The notes under the pieces: generated by a model | Told to the model about the DNA's origin: nothing | Seen by the model: only the letters and a program-made list of their open reading frames with translations | The model's database searches: none | Origin: Helicobacteraceae bacterium | Lineage (GTDB): Bacteria; Campylobacterota; Campylobacteria; Campylobacterales; Sulfurimonadaceae | Assembly (NCBI GenBank): GCA_027023805.1 | Contig: JALVUF010000064.1 | Location: 1 to 64,000 of the forward strand | Length of the DNA: 64,000 bases | Reading direction: 5' to 3' | Shown: positions 17,329 to 27,366 of the stretch, one piece after another | Numbering within the stretch: position 1 is the first letter of the stretch | Layout of the letters: each line of letters begins with the position of its first letter | Made by a program: the position numbers and the translations under genes

Positions 17329-18297
17329 ATGGATAGATTTAAGCCATCAATCATAATTCAAAATCGTCATATCCAAACTGTCGGTGCAATGATTTTTACA
17401 AAACCGGCAGATATTAAGATAGAAATTGAACAGTTTGAGTTAGATGATGGTGATTTTTTAGAATGCTTTTGGTATAGATATTCAAACGATCCGACTACTC
17501 CAATTGTTATACTGTTTCATGGGCTTGCCGGCTCATTTAAGTCTCATTACATTCAACAAATTATGCCTAAGCTGGCAACCAATAATTTTAACGCGGTTAT
17601 CATGCATTTTAGAAGTTGTTCAGGAAAGATGAATAGGCTCCTACGCTCTTATCATAGTGGAGAAACAGGCGATGCAAAGGCTTTTATAAAACATATACAA
17701 CATCTATATCCAAAAGCAAAACTTTTTGCAGTAGGGTATTCTCTTGGTGCAAATATGCTTCTTAAGATGTTAGGTGAATATAAAGACATAGCGCCCATAA
17801 CAGCGGCTGTGTCTGTTAGTGCTCCGATGCAGCTAGATATATGTGCCACACAACTAAATACCGGTACATCTAAAATATATCAAGCTTATCTGATGAAAGA
17901 TTTAAGAAAATTCTTATACACAAAAGTAAAAATGCACGATACAAAAAAAATGATTGGGCTGGATATTAAAGATATTAAAAATATTAAAACTTTTTGGGAT
18001 TTTGATGAAGCATATACTGCGCCCGCACATGGATTTGCCTCTGCACAAGATTATTATAATAAATCAAGCTCAAAGCAATATCTTAGATTTATACAAACAA
18101 AGACCTGTATAATCCAAGCTCTTGATGATCCTTTCATGACCCCCAAAATTCTGCCTCATCAACATCAATACACAAAAGATACGCAACTGCTTATTTGTAA
18201 GCATGGTGGACATGTAGGATTTATACAAAACCTATTTCCAAAACCGAGATTTTATTTAAATGATACGATAATAAAATATTTTAACAACTTTATCTAA
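17329..18297 (+). CDS. yheT: YheT-like alpha/beta hydrolase
   Basis: A 322-residue hydrolase starting [17 protein letters not shown], the family's typical opening. [15 protein letters not shown] holds the oxyanion loop, GYSLGAN the nucleophilic serine, DDPF the acid and GGHVGF the catalytic histidine. YheT/ABHD1-type proteins act on ester or acyl substrates that are not well defined. It follows the nitroreductase by 9 bp, with a weak ribosome-binding site, so it is probably co-transcribed. Confidence 0.88.
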   Translation: MDRFKPSIIIQNRHIQTVGAMIFTKPADIKIEIEQFELDDGDFLECFWYRYSNDPTTPIVILFHGLAGSFKSHYIQQIMPKLATNNFNAVIMHFRSCSGKMNRLLRSYHSGETGDAKAFIKHIQHLYPKAKLFAVGYSLGANMLLKMLGEYKDIAPITAAVSVSAPMQLDICATQLNTGTSKIYQAYLMKDLRKFLYTKVKMHDTKKMIGLDIKDIKNIKTFWDFDEAYTAPAHGFASAQDYYNKSSSKQYLRFIQTKTCIIQALDDPFMTPKILPHQHQYTKDTQLLICKHGGHVGFIQNLFPKPRFYLNDTIIKYFNNFI

Positions 18298-18313
18298 TAA
18301 ACAACTCCTCTGC

Positions 18314-18319
18314 TATAAT
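18314..18319 (+). promoter_or_regulatory. -10 box giving a leaderless uvrB transcript
   Basis: TATAAT ends exactly 7 nt before the ATG at 18327, so transcription should start on or beside the A of the start codon. No ribosome-binding site is present (ATTTCACTA). Confidence 0.6.
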
Positions 18320-18326
18320 TTCACTA

Positions 18327-20309
18327 ATGAAAAAGAAATCAAATTTTAAAGTGGTATCACCATACGAACCGGCAGGCGATCAACCTACAGCCATAAAAGC
18401 ACTTTCAGATTCTATTCTTGAAGGTAATCGCTATCAAACACTTGAAGGTGTTACAGGAAGCGGCAAGACGCATACAATGGCTCGTATTATAGAAAATGTA
18501 CAAATGCCGACAATAATTATGACACACAACAAAACTTTAGCTGCACAACTTTACTCAGAGTTTCGCCAATTTTTTCCAAATAATCATGTCGAATACTTTG
18601 TCTCATATTATGATTATTATCAACCAGAAGCTTATATACCGCGCCAGGATCTTTTTATAGAAAAAGATAGTGCTATAAATGATGAACTTGAGCGTTTGCG
18701 GTTGTCGTGTACTGCCAATTTGTTAAGTTATGATGATGTTATCGTCATAGCATCGGTATCGGCAAATTATGGTCTAGGAGATCCCAAAGAGTATCTAAAA
18801 ATGGTGCAAGCTCTCGGCGTAGGAGACATTATCTCTCAAAAAAAGCTTCTGTTGCGACTAGTTGATATGGGATATACAAGAAATGATAACTATTTTGATA
18901 GCGGTAATATACGCGTCAGTGGAGATGTGATTGATATTTACCCACCATATCTTCAGGATGAAGCTTTACGGATAGAGTTTTTTGGCGATGAGATAGATTC
19001 CATCTATAAGTTCGATCCACTGCAAAATAAGCGTTTGGAGGATTTTAAATCCATAACAATATACGCAACAAGTCAGTTCAGTGTTAGCCATGAACGCTTA
19101 GTAGTAGCTATCAAACGAATAGAAGATGAGTTAGATGAAAGATTGGATTATTTTTTAAAAGAGGGGAAACTGGTTGAAGCACAAAGACTAAAACAAAGAG
19201 TGGAATTTGATCTTGAAATGCTGCAAACAACAGGTATGTGTAAAGGAATTGAAAATTATTCCAGACTTTTAACTGATAAAAAAGCGGGAGAAACTCCTTT
19301 TACGCTGCTTGATTATTTTGCAGTAAAACATAAAAATTATTTAACTATTATTGATGAATCACATGTGAGTCTGCCTCAATTTCGAGGAATGTATGCCGGC
19401 GATCGTGCCAGAAAAGAGGTATTGGTTGATTACGGCTTTAGGCTTCCAAGCGCACTTGACAACAGACCTCTTACGCTTGATGAATATATCAATAAAATGC
19501 CGCACTATCTATTTGTATCAGCCACACCCTCCCAATACGAGCTTGACCTCTCAGTCATCAAAGCAGATCAGATCATCAGACCTACCGGCTTGCTTGACCC
19601 CATAATAGAAGTAAAACCGCTTAGTAACCAGGTCGAAGATATCCATGATGAGATTAAAAAAGTAACTATTAATGACGAACGCATATTAATTACAGTTTTA
19701 ACAAAGAAAATGGCTGAAGCACTGACCAAATATCTTGCGGATCTTGGCATAAAAGTACAATATATGCATTCAGACATTGACACCATACAAAGAAACCAAA
19801 TTATTCGCTCTTTAAGAATTGGAGAGTTTGATGTGCTAATTGGAATAAACCTGTTAAGAGAAGGGCTTGACTTACCTGAAGTGAGCTTAGTGGCTATTCT
19901 TGATGCTGATAAAGAGGGATTTTTAAGAAGTGAAACTGCTTTGATTCAAACAATAGGACGTGCCGCTAGACATCAAAAAGGGCGGGTTATACTGTATGCC
20001 GACAAAATGACAGGTTCAATGCAGCGAGCTATCGAGAAAACAAAAATACGAAGAAAACTACAAGAAGACTACAACAAAGAACACAACATCATACCAACAA
20101 CTACTAAACGTGCATTAGATACAGATCTAAAAGCTGAAGACCATGGTGACTTATACTCAAAACATAAAAAAATGGATAAAATGCCCGCTAGCGAGCGTAA
20201 AAAAATTTTAAAAGAGTTAACTGATAAAATGAAAAAAGCAGCTAAAGAATTAGAATTTGAAGAAGCAGCCCGCCTGCGCGATGAAATAACAAAAATTAAA
20301 AAATTATAG
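18327..20309 (+). CDS. uvrB: UvrB, excinuclease ABC subunit B
   Basis: A 660-residue helicase-like damage-verification subunit of nucleotide excision repair. Walker A is [10 protein letters not shown], the DNA-gripping beta hairpin is at [12 protein letters not shown], followed by [21 protein letters not shown] and QTIGRAARH. The C-terminal UVR motif ([14 protein letters not shown]) binds UvrC/UvrA. Length is normal. The start lies just after a -10 box with no ribosome-binding site, so a leaderless mRNA is predicted. Confidence 0.97.
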   Translation: MKKKSNFKVVSPYEPAGDQPTAIKALSDSILEGNRYQTLEGVTGSGKTHTMARIIENVQMPTIIMTHNKTLAAQLYSEFRQFFPNNHVEYFVSYYDYYQPEAYIPRQDLFIEKDSAINDELERLRLSCTANLLSYDDVIVIASVSANYGLGDPKEYLKMVQALGVGDIISQKKLLLRLVDMGYTRNDNYFDSGNIRVSGDVIDIYPPYLQDEALRIEFFGDEIDSIYKFDPLQNKRLEDFKSITIYATSQFSVSHERLVVAIKRIEDELDERLDYFLKEGKLVEAQRLKQRVEFDLEMLQTTGMCKGIENYSRLLTDKKAGETPFTLLDYFAVKHKNYLTIIDESHVSLPQFRGMYAGDRARKEVLVDYGFRLPSALDNRPLTLDEYINKMPHYLFVSATPSQYELDLSVIKADQIIRPTGLLDPIIEVKPLSNQVEDIHDEIKKVTINDERILITVLTKKMAEALTKYLADLGIKVQYMHSDIDTIQRNQIIRSLRIGEFDVLIGINLLREGLDLPEVSLVAILDADKEGFLRSETALIQTIGRAARHQKGRVILYADKMTGSMQRAIEKTKIRRKLQEDYNKEHNIIPTTTKRALDTDLKAEDHGDLYSKHKKMDKMPASERKKILKELTDKMKKAAKELEFEEAARLRDEITKIKKL

Positions 20310-20323
20310 CCTTAAGGACAAAA

Positions 20324-20893
20324 ATGCAAGACATGCTACATCACTTAGTGACATACGGTTATATAGGATTGTTTATCTATTCTCTAGGTGGTGGATTTGT
20401 AGCGCTAATGGCTGCATCAGTGCTATCATATATGGGCAAAATGGATTTAGCCACATCTATGGCAATCGCATTTACCGCAAATGTTATAGGAGATAATTTA
20501 CTGTTTTATTTAGCCAGAAACCAAAAAGAAGTTTTACATACATATCTAAAAAAACATCGAAGAAAACTGGCTCTTGCTCATTTAAAGATGAAACAATACG
20601 GTTCTTGGATCATATTTATACAAAAATTTATATATGGCATTAAAACGCTGATTCCAATAGCCATAGGGTTGACAAAATATGATTTGAAAAAATTTACTAT
20701 ATTAAATATCCTATCAGCCGTTATCTGGACGTTTACAGTAGGACTTGGGAGCTTTTATTTTGGCGCAACACTCATGCATCTCTATGGCATTCTAATATCC
20801 AAACCATATATTACTATTATTTTTGTTTTATTATTAATAGCACTTATATGGGCATATCTAACATTGGCAACTAGAAAAAAAACAAAGAGATAA
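20324..20893 (+). CDS. DedA/SNARE-associated membrane protein
   Basis: A 189-residue inner-membrane protein of the DedA (VTT domain) family: ALMAASVLSYMGKMDLATSMAIAF, NVIGDNLLFYLAR, then QKFIYGIKTLIPIAIGLTKY. Members are undecaprenyl-phosphate or phospholipid scramblases and transporters. The conserved arginine of the G-x-R-T motif is lysine here (GIKT). A good ribosome-binding site (AAGGACAAAA) and 14-bp spacing from uvrB indicate a shared transcript, ended by a strong hairpin that overlaps the stop. Confidence 0.85.
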   Translation: MQDMLHHLVTYGYIGLFIYSLGGGFVALMAASVLSYMGKMDLATSMAIAFTANVIGDNLLFYLARNQKEVLHTYLKKHRRKLALAHLKMKQYGSWIIFIQKFIYGIKTLIPIAIGLTKYDLKKFTILNILSAVIWTFTVGLGSFYFGATLMHLYGILISKPYITIIFVLLLIALIWAYLTLATRKKTKR

Positions 20894-20915
20894 AAGGGCA
20901 ATTTGCCTTTTTATC
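20889..20915. terminator. Bidirectional terminator between dedA and icd
   Basis: GATAAAAGGGCAA (20889-20901) is matched by TTGCCTTTTTATC (20903-20915) with one mismatch, giving a GC core GGCAA flanked by A on one side and T on the other. It serves both convergent genes. Confidence 0.85.
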
Positions 20916-20925
20916 TATCGGTGGC

Positions 20926-23136
20926 TTAGAAGCTGTCTATAATGCTGTTAAATGTTGCGCTTGGACGCATTGCAGAGTTTGCTTTTATATTATCAGGTCT
21001 ATAATAACCACCTATATCCTGAGGTCTTCCCTCAATTGACAATAATTCTTGTAGTATTTTTTCTTCATTATCTTTTAAGCTTTTAGCAATATCTGTAAAT
21101 TTATTTGCAAGAACACTATCATCAGTCTGATTGGCAAGAGCATCTGCAAAATACTGTGCAAGAAAAAAGTGGCTTGCTTTATTGTCAGGTTCCCCAGCCT
21201 TTCGTGACGGTGCTTTATCGTTATCAAGATATGCCGCATTTGCTTTATCTAATGCCAATGTAAAGGTTTCAATCTCTTGTGAGTCATATTTTCTGGCTAT
21301 AAATCTGAGCGATTCAGCAAGCGCTAAAAACTCACCCAACGAATCCCATCTCAAATGTCCCTCTTTTAAAAATTGGTCAACATGTTTTGGCGCAGAACCG
21401 CCGGCACCTGTCTCAAACAATCCTCCTCCGGCAAGAAGCGGAACTATTGAAAGCATTTTAGCCGAAGTTCCAAGTTCTAAGATAGGAAATAGGTCGGTTA
21501 GATAATCTCTTAACACGTTTCCTGTAACGGAGATCGTATTCAGACCCTCACGAATACGCTTAAGTGAATATGCCATGGCATCTTGTGGTGCTAAAATTTG
21601 ATATTCTATGTTATCTACGTCAAATTCAGGTAGATACTGCTGTACTTTTTTGATCACATTTGCATCATGTGCACGATTTTTATCTAGCCAAAAAATAGCG
21701 GGAACGCCTTCAATCTCTGCACGCTCAACCGCCAATCTAACCCAGTCTTTAATAGGAACATCTTTAGCGCGCGACATTCTCCATATATCTCCCTTTTGAA
21801 CATTAAAACTCATCAATACAGAACCATCGCTATCTTTGACTTCAACGATTCCATCTTCCTCAATCTCAAAAGTTGTCGGATGAGAACCATACTCCTCTGC
21901 TTTTTGAGCCATAAGCCCTACATTAGAAACTGAACCCATAGTAGTCACATCAAATTGCCCGTTACGTTTTGAATCTTCAATGATTTCGCTATACATTGTT
22001 GCGTAACATCTATCCGGAATAGTAACGATTGCCTGTTTAGGCTTGCCGTCAGGTCCCCACATTTTACCTCCGTCACGTACAACAACAGGCAAAGATGCGT
22101 CTATAATAATGTCATTTGACGCATGTAGATTTGTAATACCTTTATCTGAATCAACCATGGCTATAGCTGCTTGCTTTTTATAAACATCAGAAATTGCATC
22201 TTTGATCTCTGTTTGCTTATCAGCTGATAGCTTTTGTATCTTTTTATATAAATCTCCAAGACCAAGGTTAGCACTCACCCCTATCTCTTTAAACTCTGCT
22301 GCATATTTGTCAAATACATCTTTAAAATAAACTGACACCGCATGTCCAAATATAATTGGATCAGAAACCTTCATCATCGTAGCTTTTAGATGTAGCGACC
22401 AAAGAATATCATCAGATTTTGCTGTTTGTATAGTATCAAAAAGAAAACTGCGTAACTCTGTAACGCTCATAAATGTACCGTCTAGTATCTCTTTATCTTG
22501 CGCATCTATCTCTTTTAATACTTTGCCGTTTAACGAAATAGTAACCTTACCGTCTTTATTTTTAATAACCGACTGTTCATTGGCATAAAAATCACCTTTA
22601 TCCATTGACATGACTTTGGTTTTTGAATTATCATCCCATGGACGAAGCTTATGTGGATGTTTCTTTGCATATTGCTTAACAGCCTCAGCTGCTCTACGAT
22701 CTGAATTGCCTTCACGCAAAACTGGATTTACAGCAGAACCTAAACATACTGAATATTTTTCTTTTATAGCTTTTTCTTCAGCTGTTTTAGGATTCTCCGG
22801 ATAATTAGGAATGCCATATCCTTTCTCCTGCAATTCTGCTATTGCTTCTTTTAGCTGCGGAATCGAGGCCGAAATGTTAGGTAATTTAATAATATTGGCA
22901 ATTGGTTGATGCACCAGTTTGCCTAAATATCCTAACGCGTCCTCTGTTTTTTGAGAATCTGTTAAATACTCTGAAAAATTTGCAATAATTCTTCCAGCCA
23001 ATGAAATATCTCTTGTCTGTATATCAACACCAACCTTTCTTGAAAAAGCCTGTACAATTGGCAATAACGAATACGTAGCTAATGCCGGCGCTTCATCTAT
23101 TGCTGTCCAAATTATAGTTGGATTTGTTTGTGCCAT
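20926..23136 (-). CDS. icd: NADP-dependent isocitrate dehydrogenase, monomeric type
   Basis: A 736-residue monomeric IDH (IDH-II family), converting isocitrate to 2-oxoglutarate and CO2, reversible in the reductive TCA cycle. Typical stretches are IIWTAIDEAPALATYSLLP, NLPNISASIPQLKEAI-like region, HLKATMMKVSDPIIFGHAV, DSDKGITNLHASNDIIIDAS and GAGGSAPKHV. Length is exactly that of the family (~740), about twice the dimeric enzyme. It has its own AGGAGT ribosome-binding site and promoter region, separated from the upstream GNAT gene by a terminator. Confidence 0.96.
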   Translation of the reverse strand: MAQTNPTIIWTAIDEAPALATYSLLPIVQAFSRKVGVDIQTRDISLAGRIIANFSEYLTDSQKTEDALGYLGKLVHQPIANIIKLPNISASIPQLKEAIAELQEKGYGIPNYPENPKTAEEKAIKEKYSVCLGSAVNPVLREGNSDRRAAEAVKQYAKKHPHKLRPWDDNSKTKVMSMDKGDFYANEQSVIKNKDGKVTISLNGKVLKEIDAQDKEILDGTFMSVTELRSFLFDTIQTAKSDDILWSLHLKATMMKVSDPIIFGHAVSVYFKDVFDKYAAEFKEIGVSANLGLGDLYKKIQKLSADKQTEIKDAISDVYKKQAAIAMVDSDKGITNLHASNDIIIDASLPVVVRDGGKMWGPDGKPKQAIVTIPDRCYATMYSEIIEDSKRNGQFDVTTMGSVSNVGLMAQKAEEYGSHPTTFEIEEDGIVEVKDSDGSVLMSFNVQKGDIWRMSRAKDVPIKDWVRLAVERAEIEGVPAIFWLDKNRAHDANVIKKVQQYLPEFDVDNIEYQILAPQDAMAYSLKRIREGLNTISVTGNVLRDYLTDLFPILELGTSAKMLSIVPLLAGGGLFETGAGGSAPKHVDQFLKEGHLRWDSLGEFLALAESLRFIARKYDSQEIETFTLALDKANAAYLDNDKAPSRKAGEPDNKASHFFLAQYFADALANQTDDSVLANKFTDIAKSLKDNEEKILQELLSIEGRPQDIGGYYRPDNIKANSAMRPSATFNSIIDSF

Positions 23137-23238
23137 TTACCTACTCCTAAATAATTTTATAACTAAACTATATTATCACACTTTTATAAAACAGTTAAAC
23201 AATAAAGCTTTAATATTCTTCATTTATTTAAATAGTGT

Positions 23239-23272
23239 AAAAAAGTAACAAATTCATTTTTTAATTGTTACT
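23239..23272 (-). terminator. Rho-independent terminator of the GNAT-like gene
   Basis: On the minus strand AGTAACAA (23265-23272) pairs with TTGTTACT (23244-23251) around a 13-nt loop and is followed by a T run. It lies just after the stop of the gene at 23284, isolating it from icd. Confidence 0.75.
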
Positions 23273-23283
23273 AAAATACTCAC

Positions 23284-23910
23284 TTAAAGATGATATTCTA
23301 AAACGATGGCTCTATTTTCTCTAAGTTGATCTTGCAAGAGGCTGCACTCTTTTTGCAAAAGCGTCTTAAATCCTAATTTGTGATACATCAAAATTACATC
23401 GGCCTTCTTAGCACTAATAATAGTACGAACAATCCTATAGCCCTTTAAACTTGCTTGTAATAAACTTTTTTGTATAAGCATTTTTGCAATATCTAAACTG
23501 TCAGCCCCCTCTTTTTGAGTAAGAAAATCAAGTATCCAAACTTTTTTGTCTGTATCTATCTCGCAATATGACAACATAGAGATATACTTATAATCCTCTT
23601 TCAAAATATCTAGCTGTTGCAAAACATCTTCAATATATGTATTTGTAGCTAGCCTAGGTTCATAATTACATAGTATCGCAACATTTGTTTTGTTTAGAGA
23701 TGCAATTAAAAAATTTTTATAATAGCAATATATTTTCTTATCAATTGTTATTAATTTTTTAATATTTTCTACCAAGTCAGTTTCTTTTTTGGAGGCAAAA
23801 AGCAAGTCAAACATACCTATCTTTTTATTATTTCTTGAGTTTTGCAATACCATGGTTGCTAAAAAATCAATATCATTTTCATTGGCAGTTCTTATTGTAA
23901 TTTCGTTCAT
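23284..23910 (-). CDS. GNAT-like acyltransferase (function unknown)
   Basis: A 208-residue protein with a GNAT-type start ITIRTANENDIDFLATMV and a later strand/helix region WILDFLTQKEGADSLDIAKMLIQKSLLQA followed by MYHKLGFKTL, which is the usual end of the acetyl-CoA fold. The Q/RxxGxG/A loop is not clearly kept, so activity is uncertain. It is a single-gene unit with its own terminator. I do not recognise the substrate. Confidence 0.6.
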   Translation of the reverse strand: MNEITIRTANENDIDFLATMVLQNSRNNKKIGMFDLLFASKKETDLVENIKKLITIDKKIYCYYKNFLIASLNKTNVAILCNYEPRLATNTYIEDVLQQLDILKEDYKYISMLSYCEIDTDKKVWILDFLTQKEGADSLDIAKMLIQKSLLQASLKGYRIVRTIISAKKADVILMYHKLGFKTLLQKECSLLQDQLRENRAIVLEYHL

Positions 23911-24083
23911 AATTGTGCTTTATTTTAAAATTTAACACAATAGTAGCATACTTTATAGTATAACTTTTCTTAAAGCAATAATTTAATTGTCTATGTTATA
24001 CCAAAACCCGTCACTCTCATCTTAACTGTTGACTCTTTCAGTGATAGATTTAGGCTTATAAAGAAGTTTATTGTTTTGAAGTT

Positions 24084-24464
24084 TTAAGAGTAAACTCTTT
24101 TAAATATATAAATTGCGATAATGGTAGCTAAAATACTAAAGAGAACATTTACAAAAATATTAAGAGCAACTCGAATATAATCTCCCTCTTGGAGCATATT
24201 TACATTCTCAAGCGAAAAAGTAGAAAAGGTGGTAAGAGCACCTAAAAAACCCGTCATTACCATCGCTTTATACTCCGGTGCTATAATATTTTCAAAATAC
24301 ATAGCTGCAAGACCGATAATAAAGCTGCCGACGACATTAACACTTAATGTGCCAAACGGAAATAAGCTGCCAGATGTTTTTTGAACAAAACCAGCCAGCA
24401 AAAATCTCGATATAGCACCTACAAATCCACCTGCTCCAATATATAAAAAAATTATAAAATTCAT
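24084..24464 (-). CDS. crcB: Fluc/CrcB fluoride channel
   Basis: A 126-residue four-helix membrane protein: IGAGGFVGAISRFLLAG, NVVGSFIIGLAAMYF, and the key TGFLGALTTFSTFS loop that lines the pore. CrcB proteins dimerise in antiparallel fashion and export fluoride. It follows a DUF190 gene by 8 bp, a frequent partnership. No fluoride riboswitch was found; it is the last gene of a long operon. Confidence 0.93.
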   Translation of the reverse strand: MNFIIFLYIGAGGFVGAISRFLLAGFVQKTSGSLFPFGTLSVNVVGSFIIGLAAMYFENIIAPEYKAMVMTGFLGALTTFSTFSLENVNMLQEGDYIRVALNIFVNVLFSILATIIAIYIFKRVYS

Positions 24465-24472
24465 TTTATATC

Positions 24473-24808
24473 CTACTTATGCTTATATTTAATAACATGC
24501 GTATCGGTAATTGTAACTAAACCCTCTTCTATCATATCATCTGCGATATCTAAAAAGTTTTCAATATTTTCTTTAGAATCGATAATCTCAATCACAACAG
24601 GCAACTCCTGAGATAATACAAAAACGCTAAAACTTTTTATCTCACTATGCGCTCCAATACCTCCGACGCCTTTAAAGACTGTTGCTCCGGCCAATCCACA
24701 CTCTTTTACCTTTTTTAAAAGCTCTTGCCAAAGAGGTTTACCGTTAAATTTGTCTTCATTATCGATATAAATTCTAAGAATTTTTTTTGCACCTAAATAC
24801 TGCTCCAT
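24473..24808 (-). CDS. DUF190 PII-like protein
   Basis: A 111-residue protein of the DUF190 family with the ferredoxin-like fold of PII proteins: AKKILRIYIDNEDKFNGKPLWQELLKK, then GLAGATVFKGVGGIG and LPVVIEIIDSKENIENFL. It regularly neighbours crcB and is thought to modulate it, perhaps by binding a nucleotide or ion; this is not proven. It lies between argS and crcB in the same operon. Confidence 0.85.
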   Translation of the reverse strand: MEQYLGAKKILRIYIDNEDKFNGKPLWQELLKKVKECGLAGATVFKGVGGIGAHSEIKSFSVFVLSQELPVVIEIIDSKENIENFLDIADDMIEEGLVTITDTHVIKYKHK

Positions 24809-24831
24809 GTCATTCCTTTAGATTGGTTGTA

Positions 24832-26427
24832 TTAATATTCATCTTTTATCATACTGTCTTTAGCCTCAATACCCAGCAAAGACATCCCTGTTTTTAATGA
24901 AAGTGCAACTACCTGCAGTAGCTTCAAAAGCTTGGCTTCATCTGAGGTACCTAAAATTTTACAATCATAATAAAATTTATGCAGTTTTGCCGCCAATGAT
25001 CTTAGATAGTCGGTTAGTTTTTGTATCTGTCTGCTATGAAAGGCATCATCTACTATTTCAGGCAACAGCAATGCTTCAAAAAGCAGTGAATTTGCATCAT
25101 GACTCAAGGAGTGTAGGGTAGCATTTAATATCTCACCCGAAGATAAACCACTTTTACGAATCATAGTTTTAATACGCGCATGAGCATACTGTATATAATA
25201 CACCGGATTTGAACTGTCTTGTTTTTTTAATGCCTCTATGTCAAACTCTAGTGCAGTATCACATTTCTTAGATGCAAATATAAATCTCAGAGCATCCGAG
25301 CCTATCTCATCTAAAATATCACTCATCAAGATAACATTTCCGGCGCGCTTACTCATCTTATAAGGCTCACCGTCTTTTAATAGACTTACCATTTGTGATA
25401 AAAGCACTTCTAGTTTTGAACTGTCGTAGCCTAAAAATTCTATCGCAGCTTTCACGCGTGCTATATATCCATGATGGTCTGCACCCCATATATTTATATA
25501 ATGGTCAAACCCACGCTCAAATTTTTGGTTATGGTATATAATATCTCCGGCTAAATATGTAGGTCGTCCATCTTCGCGAACAACTACTCTGTCATTATCG
25601 TCACCTTTTAACGAAGATGCCAAAAAGATTTTATTTTCTTTTTCATATACACCGTTATGAATTTTCTCTAATACATCGTCCCACGCATCATAAAGTGCGG
25701 ACTCATACACAAAACTATCAAAGGCAACATGGGTATCATCTAAAGTTTGCACGATCATTTTCATAACTATATCTTTAGCCCACAAAGCTAGCTCTCTTTG
25801 TCTTGATATATCTGTCAAAATAGATATTGAAAACTCCTGAACAGCCTGATTTGCCAACTGTGAAATATATTCGCCACGATAAAAACTCTCCGGCCACTGA
25901 ACTGTTTGTTTTAATATACTGTTTTGTCCCTCTAACTGTATCGATAATCCAAGTAAATCAATCTGATTGCCTGCATCGTTAATATAATATTCTGATGTTA
26001 TATCATAGCCTAAGTGACGCCCTAATCTAGCTAAGGTATCGCCAAAAACAGCGCCTCTTGCATGACCTATATGCAACGGTCCGGTTGGATTAGCGCTTAC
26101 AAATTCTATAAGTATCTTTTGTTGATTATTGGCTTTTGCAAATTCTTTTTGATTATTGAGCGCCCAAGATGCATATTCATCTAAAAATGATTCACTAAGC
26201 TTGAAATTAATATACCCTTTAACGGAGGAAACTTCGCTAAACATATTATTTTGAGCAAACAAGACACTAAACTCTTCTGCTATTTTTACAGGTGATTTTC
26301 TTAACTCTTTGGCTAGAGAAAAAGCAATAGGAGTTGCAAAATGTCCAAAGCTTCTATCTTTAGGCTTTTCTAAAATAATGTCACCGTCATACTGAGTTTG
26401 TAAAAAAGATTTTACGCGCTGTTTCAA
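24832..26427 (-). CDS. argS: Arginyl-tRNA synthetase
   Basis: A 531-residue class I synthetase. It has the N-terminal additional domain, the HIGH motif in GPLHIGHARGAV, the KMSKS-like KMSKRAGN, and the C-terminal anticodon-binding domain (VYYIQYAHARIKTMIRK). It couples arginine to tRNA-Arg in the cytoplasm. Its start is 2 bp from the tatA stop, and the order gmk-tatA-argS is conserved in Campylobacterota. Confidence 0.97.
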   Translation of the reverse strand: MKQRVKSFLQTQYDGDIILEKPKDRSFGHFATPIAFSLAKELRKSPVKIAEEFSVLFAQNNMFSEVSSVKGYINFKLSESFLDEYASWALNNQKEFAKANNQQKILIEFVSANPTGPLHIGHARGAVFGDTLARLGRHLGYDITSEYYINDAGNQIDLLGLSIQLEGQNSILKQTVQWPESFYRGEYISQLANQAVQEFSISILTDISRQRELALWAKDIVMKMIVQTLDDTHVAFDSFVYESALYDAWDDVLEKIHNGVYEKENKIFLASSLKGDDNDRVVVREDGRPTYLAGDIIYHNQKFERGFDHYINIWGADHHGYIARVKAAIEFLGYDSSKLEVLLSQMVSLLKDGEPYKMSKRAGNVILMSDILDEIGSDALRFIFASKKCDTALEFDIEALKKQDSSNPVYYIQYAHARIKTMIRKSGLSSGEILNATLHSLSHDANSLLFEALLLPEIVDDAFHSRQIQKLTDYLRSLAAKLHKFYYDCKILGTSDEAKLLKLLQVVALSLKTGMSLLGIEAKDSMIKDEY

Positions 26428-26429
26428 GA

Positions 26430-26675
26430 TTATGCTTGTTTAGTGGTATTTGGTGTGTCTATTGTTTGATCGTTGGCTGTACTCTTATCTGTTTCAACTT
26501 TTTTAACAGACTCTTCAGTTTTTACCGTATCATCAGAGACATCTTTCATCTCTTCTTTAAAATCTTTTATGCCTTTACCCAAGCCTTTTGCTAGTTCCGG
26601 AATCTTTTTTCCGCCAAACATTACTATTATCACAAGAACTATGACTATTAGCTCCCATCCGCCTGGTAGTCCCAT
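26430..26675 (-). CDS. tatA: TatA, twin-arginine translocase pore subunit
   Basis: An 81-residue protein with one N-terminal membrane helix (WELIVIVLVIIVMF), the hinge GGKKIPELAKGLGKGI, an amphipathic helix, and a charged tail rich in Lys, Glu and Thr. It builds the pore for folded, twin-arginine signal proteins. It lies between gmk and argS; tatB and tatC are not in the window. Confidence 0.92.
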   Translation of the reverse strand: MGLPGGWELIVIVLVIIVMFGGKKIPELAKGLGKGIKDFKEEMKDVSDDTVKTEESVKKVETDKSTANDQTIDTPNTTKQA

Positions 26676-26745
26676 TATTACTCCTTTTGTATTACCGTCA
26701 ATAATTTTAAGCTTATAGTATATCTTTGATTTGCTGTAAATGTCC

Positions 26746-27366
26746 TTAGTTTTGCAACCATTTACTTACAAAATCATCTATCTCTGCAGCCGGTTTTTTC
26801 AGCTTTGCTGCTTGAATGATATCCAATAATGCATTTACCGTTTGTTCAAAATCATCATTTACTAAAACATAATCATACTCTTTTATATGCAACAGCTCTT
26901 TTTTAGCTATATTTAATCTCTCTTGCATAATCTCATTAGTCTCAGTCGCTCTACCGCTTAGACGATGTTTCAACTCAGCTAGCGACGGCGTCGTAATAAA
27001 TATAGATGTGATGATATCGGGAAACTTATCTCTTATGGCAGCGTGCCCTTGCACATCTATATCAAAAAGCACAAGCCGTCCTTCTTGCAAAGCCGTTTGA
27101 ACGGGCCTTATAGATGTTCCATAATAATTGCCATGAACAACGGCATGCTCTAAAAAACAATTATCTCTTATATCTTTTAAAAACTCCTCTTTGGATATAA
27201 ACAAATAATCTTCTCCATTGATTTCTTGATTTCTTGCGGGTCTGGTTGTAGTAGAGATAGATATATAATAATTATCAAGCTTATCTTCAACCCTTTTCAT
27301 AAGAGAACTTTTGCCGCTCCCGCTAGGTCCGGACAAAACAACAATAACACCACTTTTTGTTTGCAT
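26746..27366 (-). CDS. gmk: Guanylate kinase
   Basis: A 206-residue kinase converting GMP and ATP to GDP and ADP. It shows the P-loop LSGPSGSGKSSLM, the GMP-binding STTTRPARNQEINGEDY, and LFDIDVQGHAAI. Its ATG directly follows the stop of the acidic protein gene upstream, so the two are coupled. Confidence 0.96.
   Translation of the reverse strand: MQTKSGVIVVLSGPSGSGKSSLMKRVEDKLDNYYISISTTTRPARNQEINGEDYLFISKEEFLKDIRDNCFLEHAVVHGNYYGTSIRPVQTALQEGRLVLFDIDVQGHAAIRDKFPDIITSIFITTPSLAELKHRLSGRATETNEIMQERLNIAKKELLHIKEYDYVLVNDDFEQTVNALLDIIQAAKLKKPAAEIDDFVSKWLQN

Noticed and set aside
24809-24831. Fluoride (crcB) riboswitch
   Set aside because: The gap before the DUF190 gene is 23 bp and that before crcB 8 bp, too short for the riboswitch.
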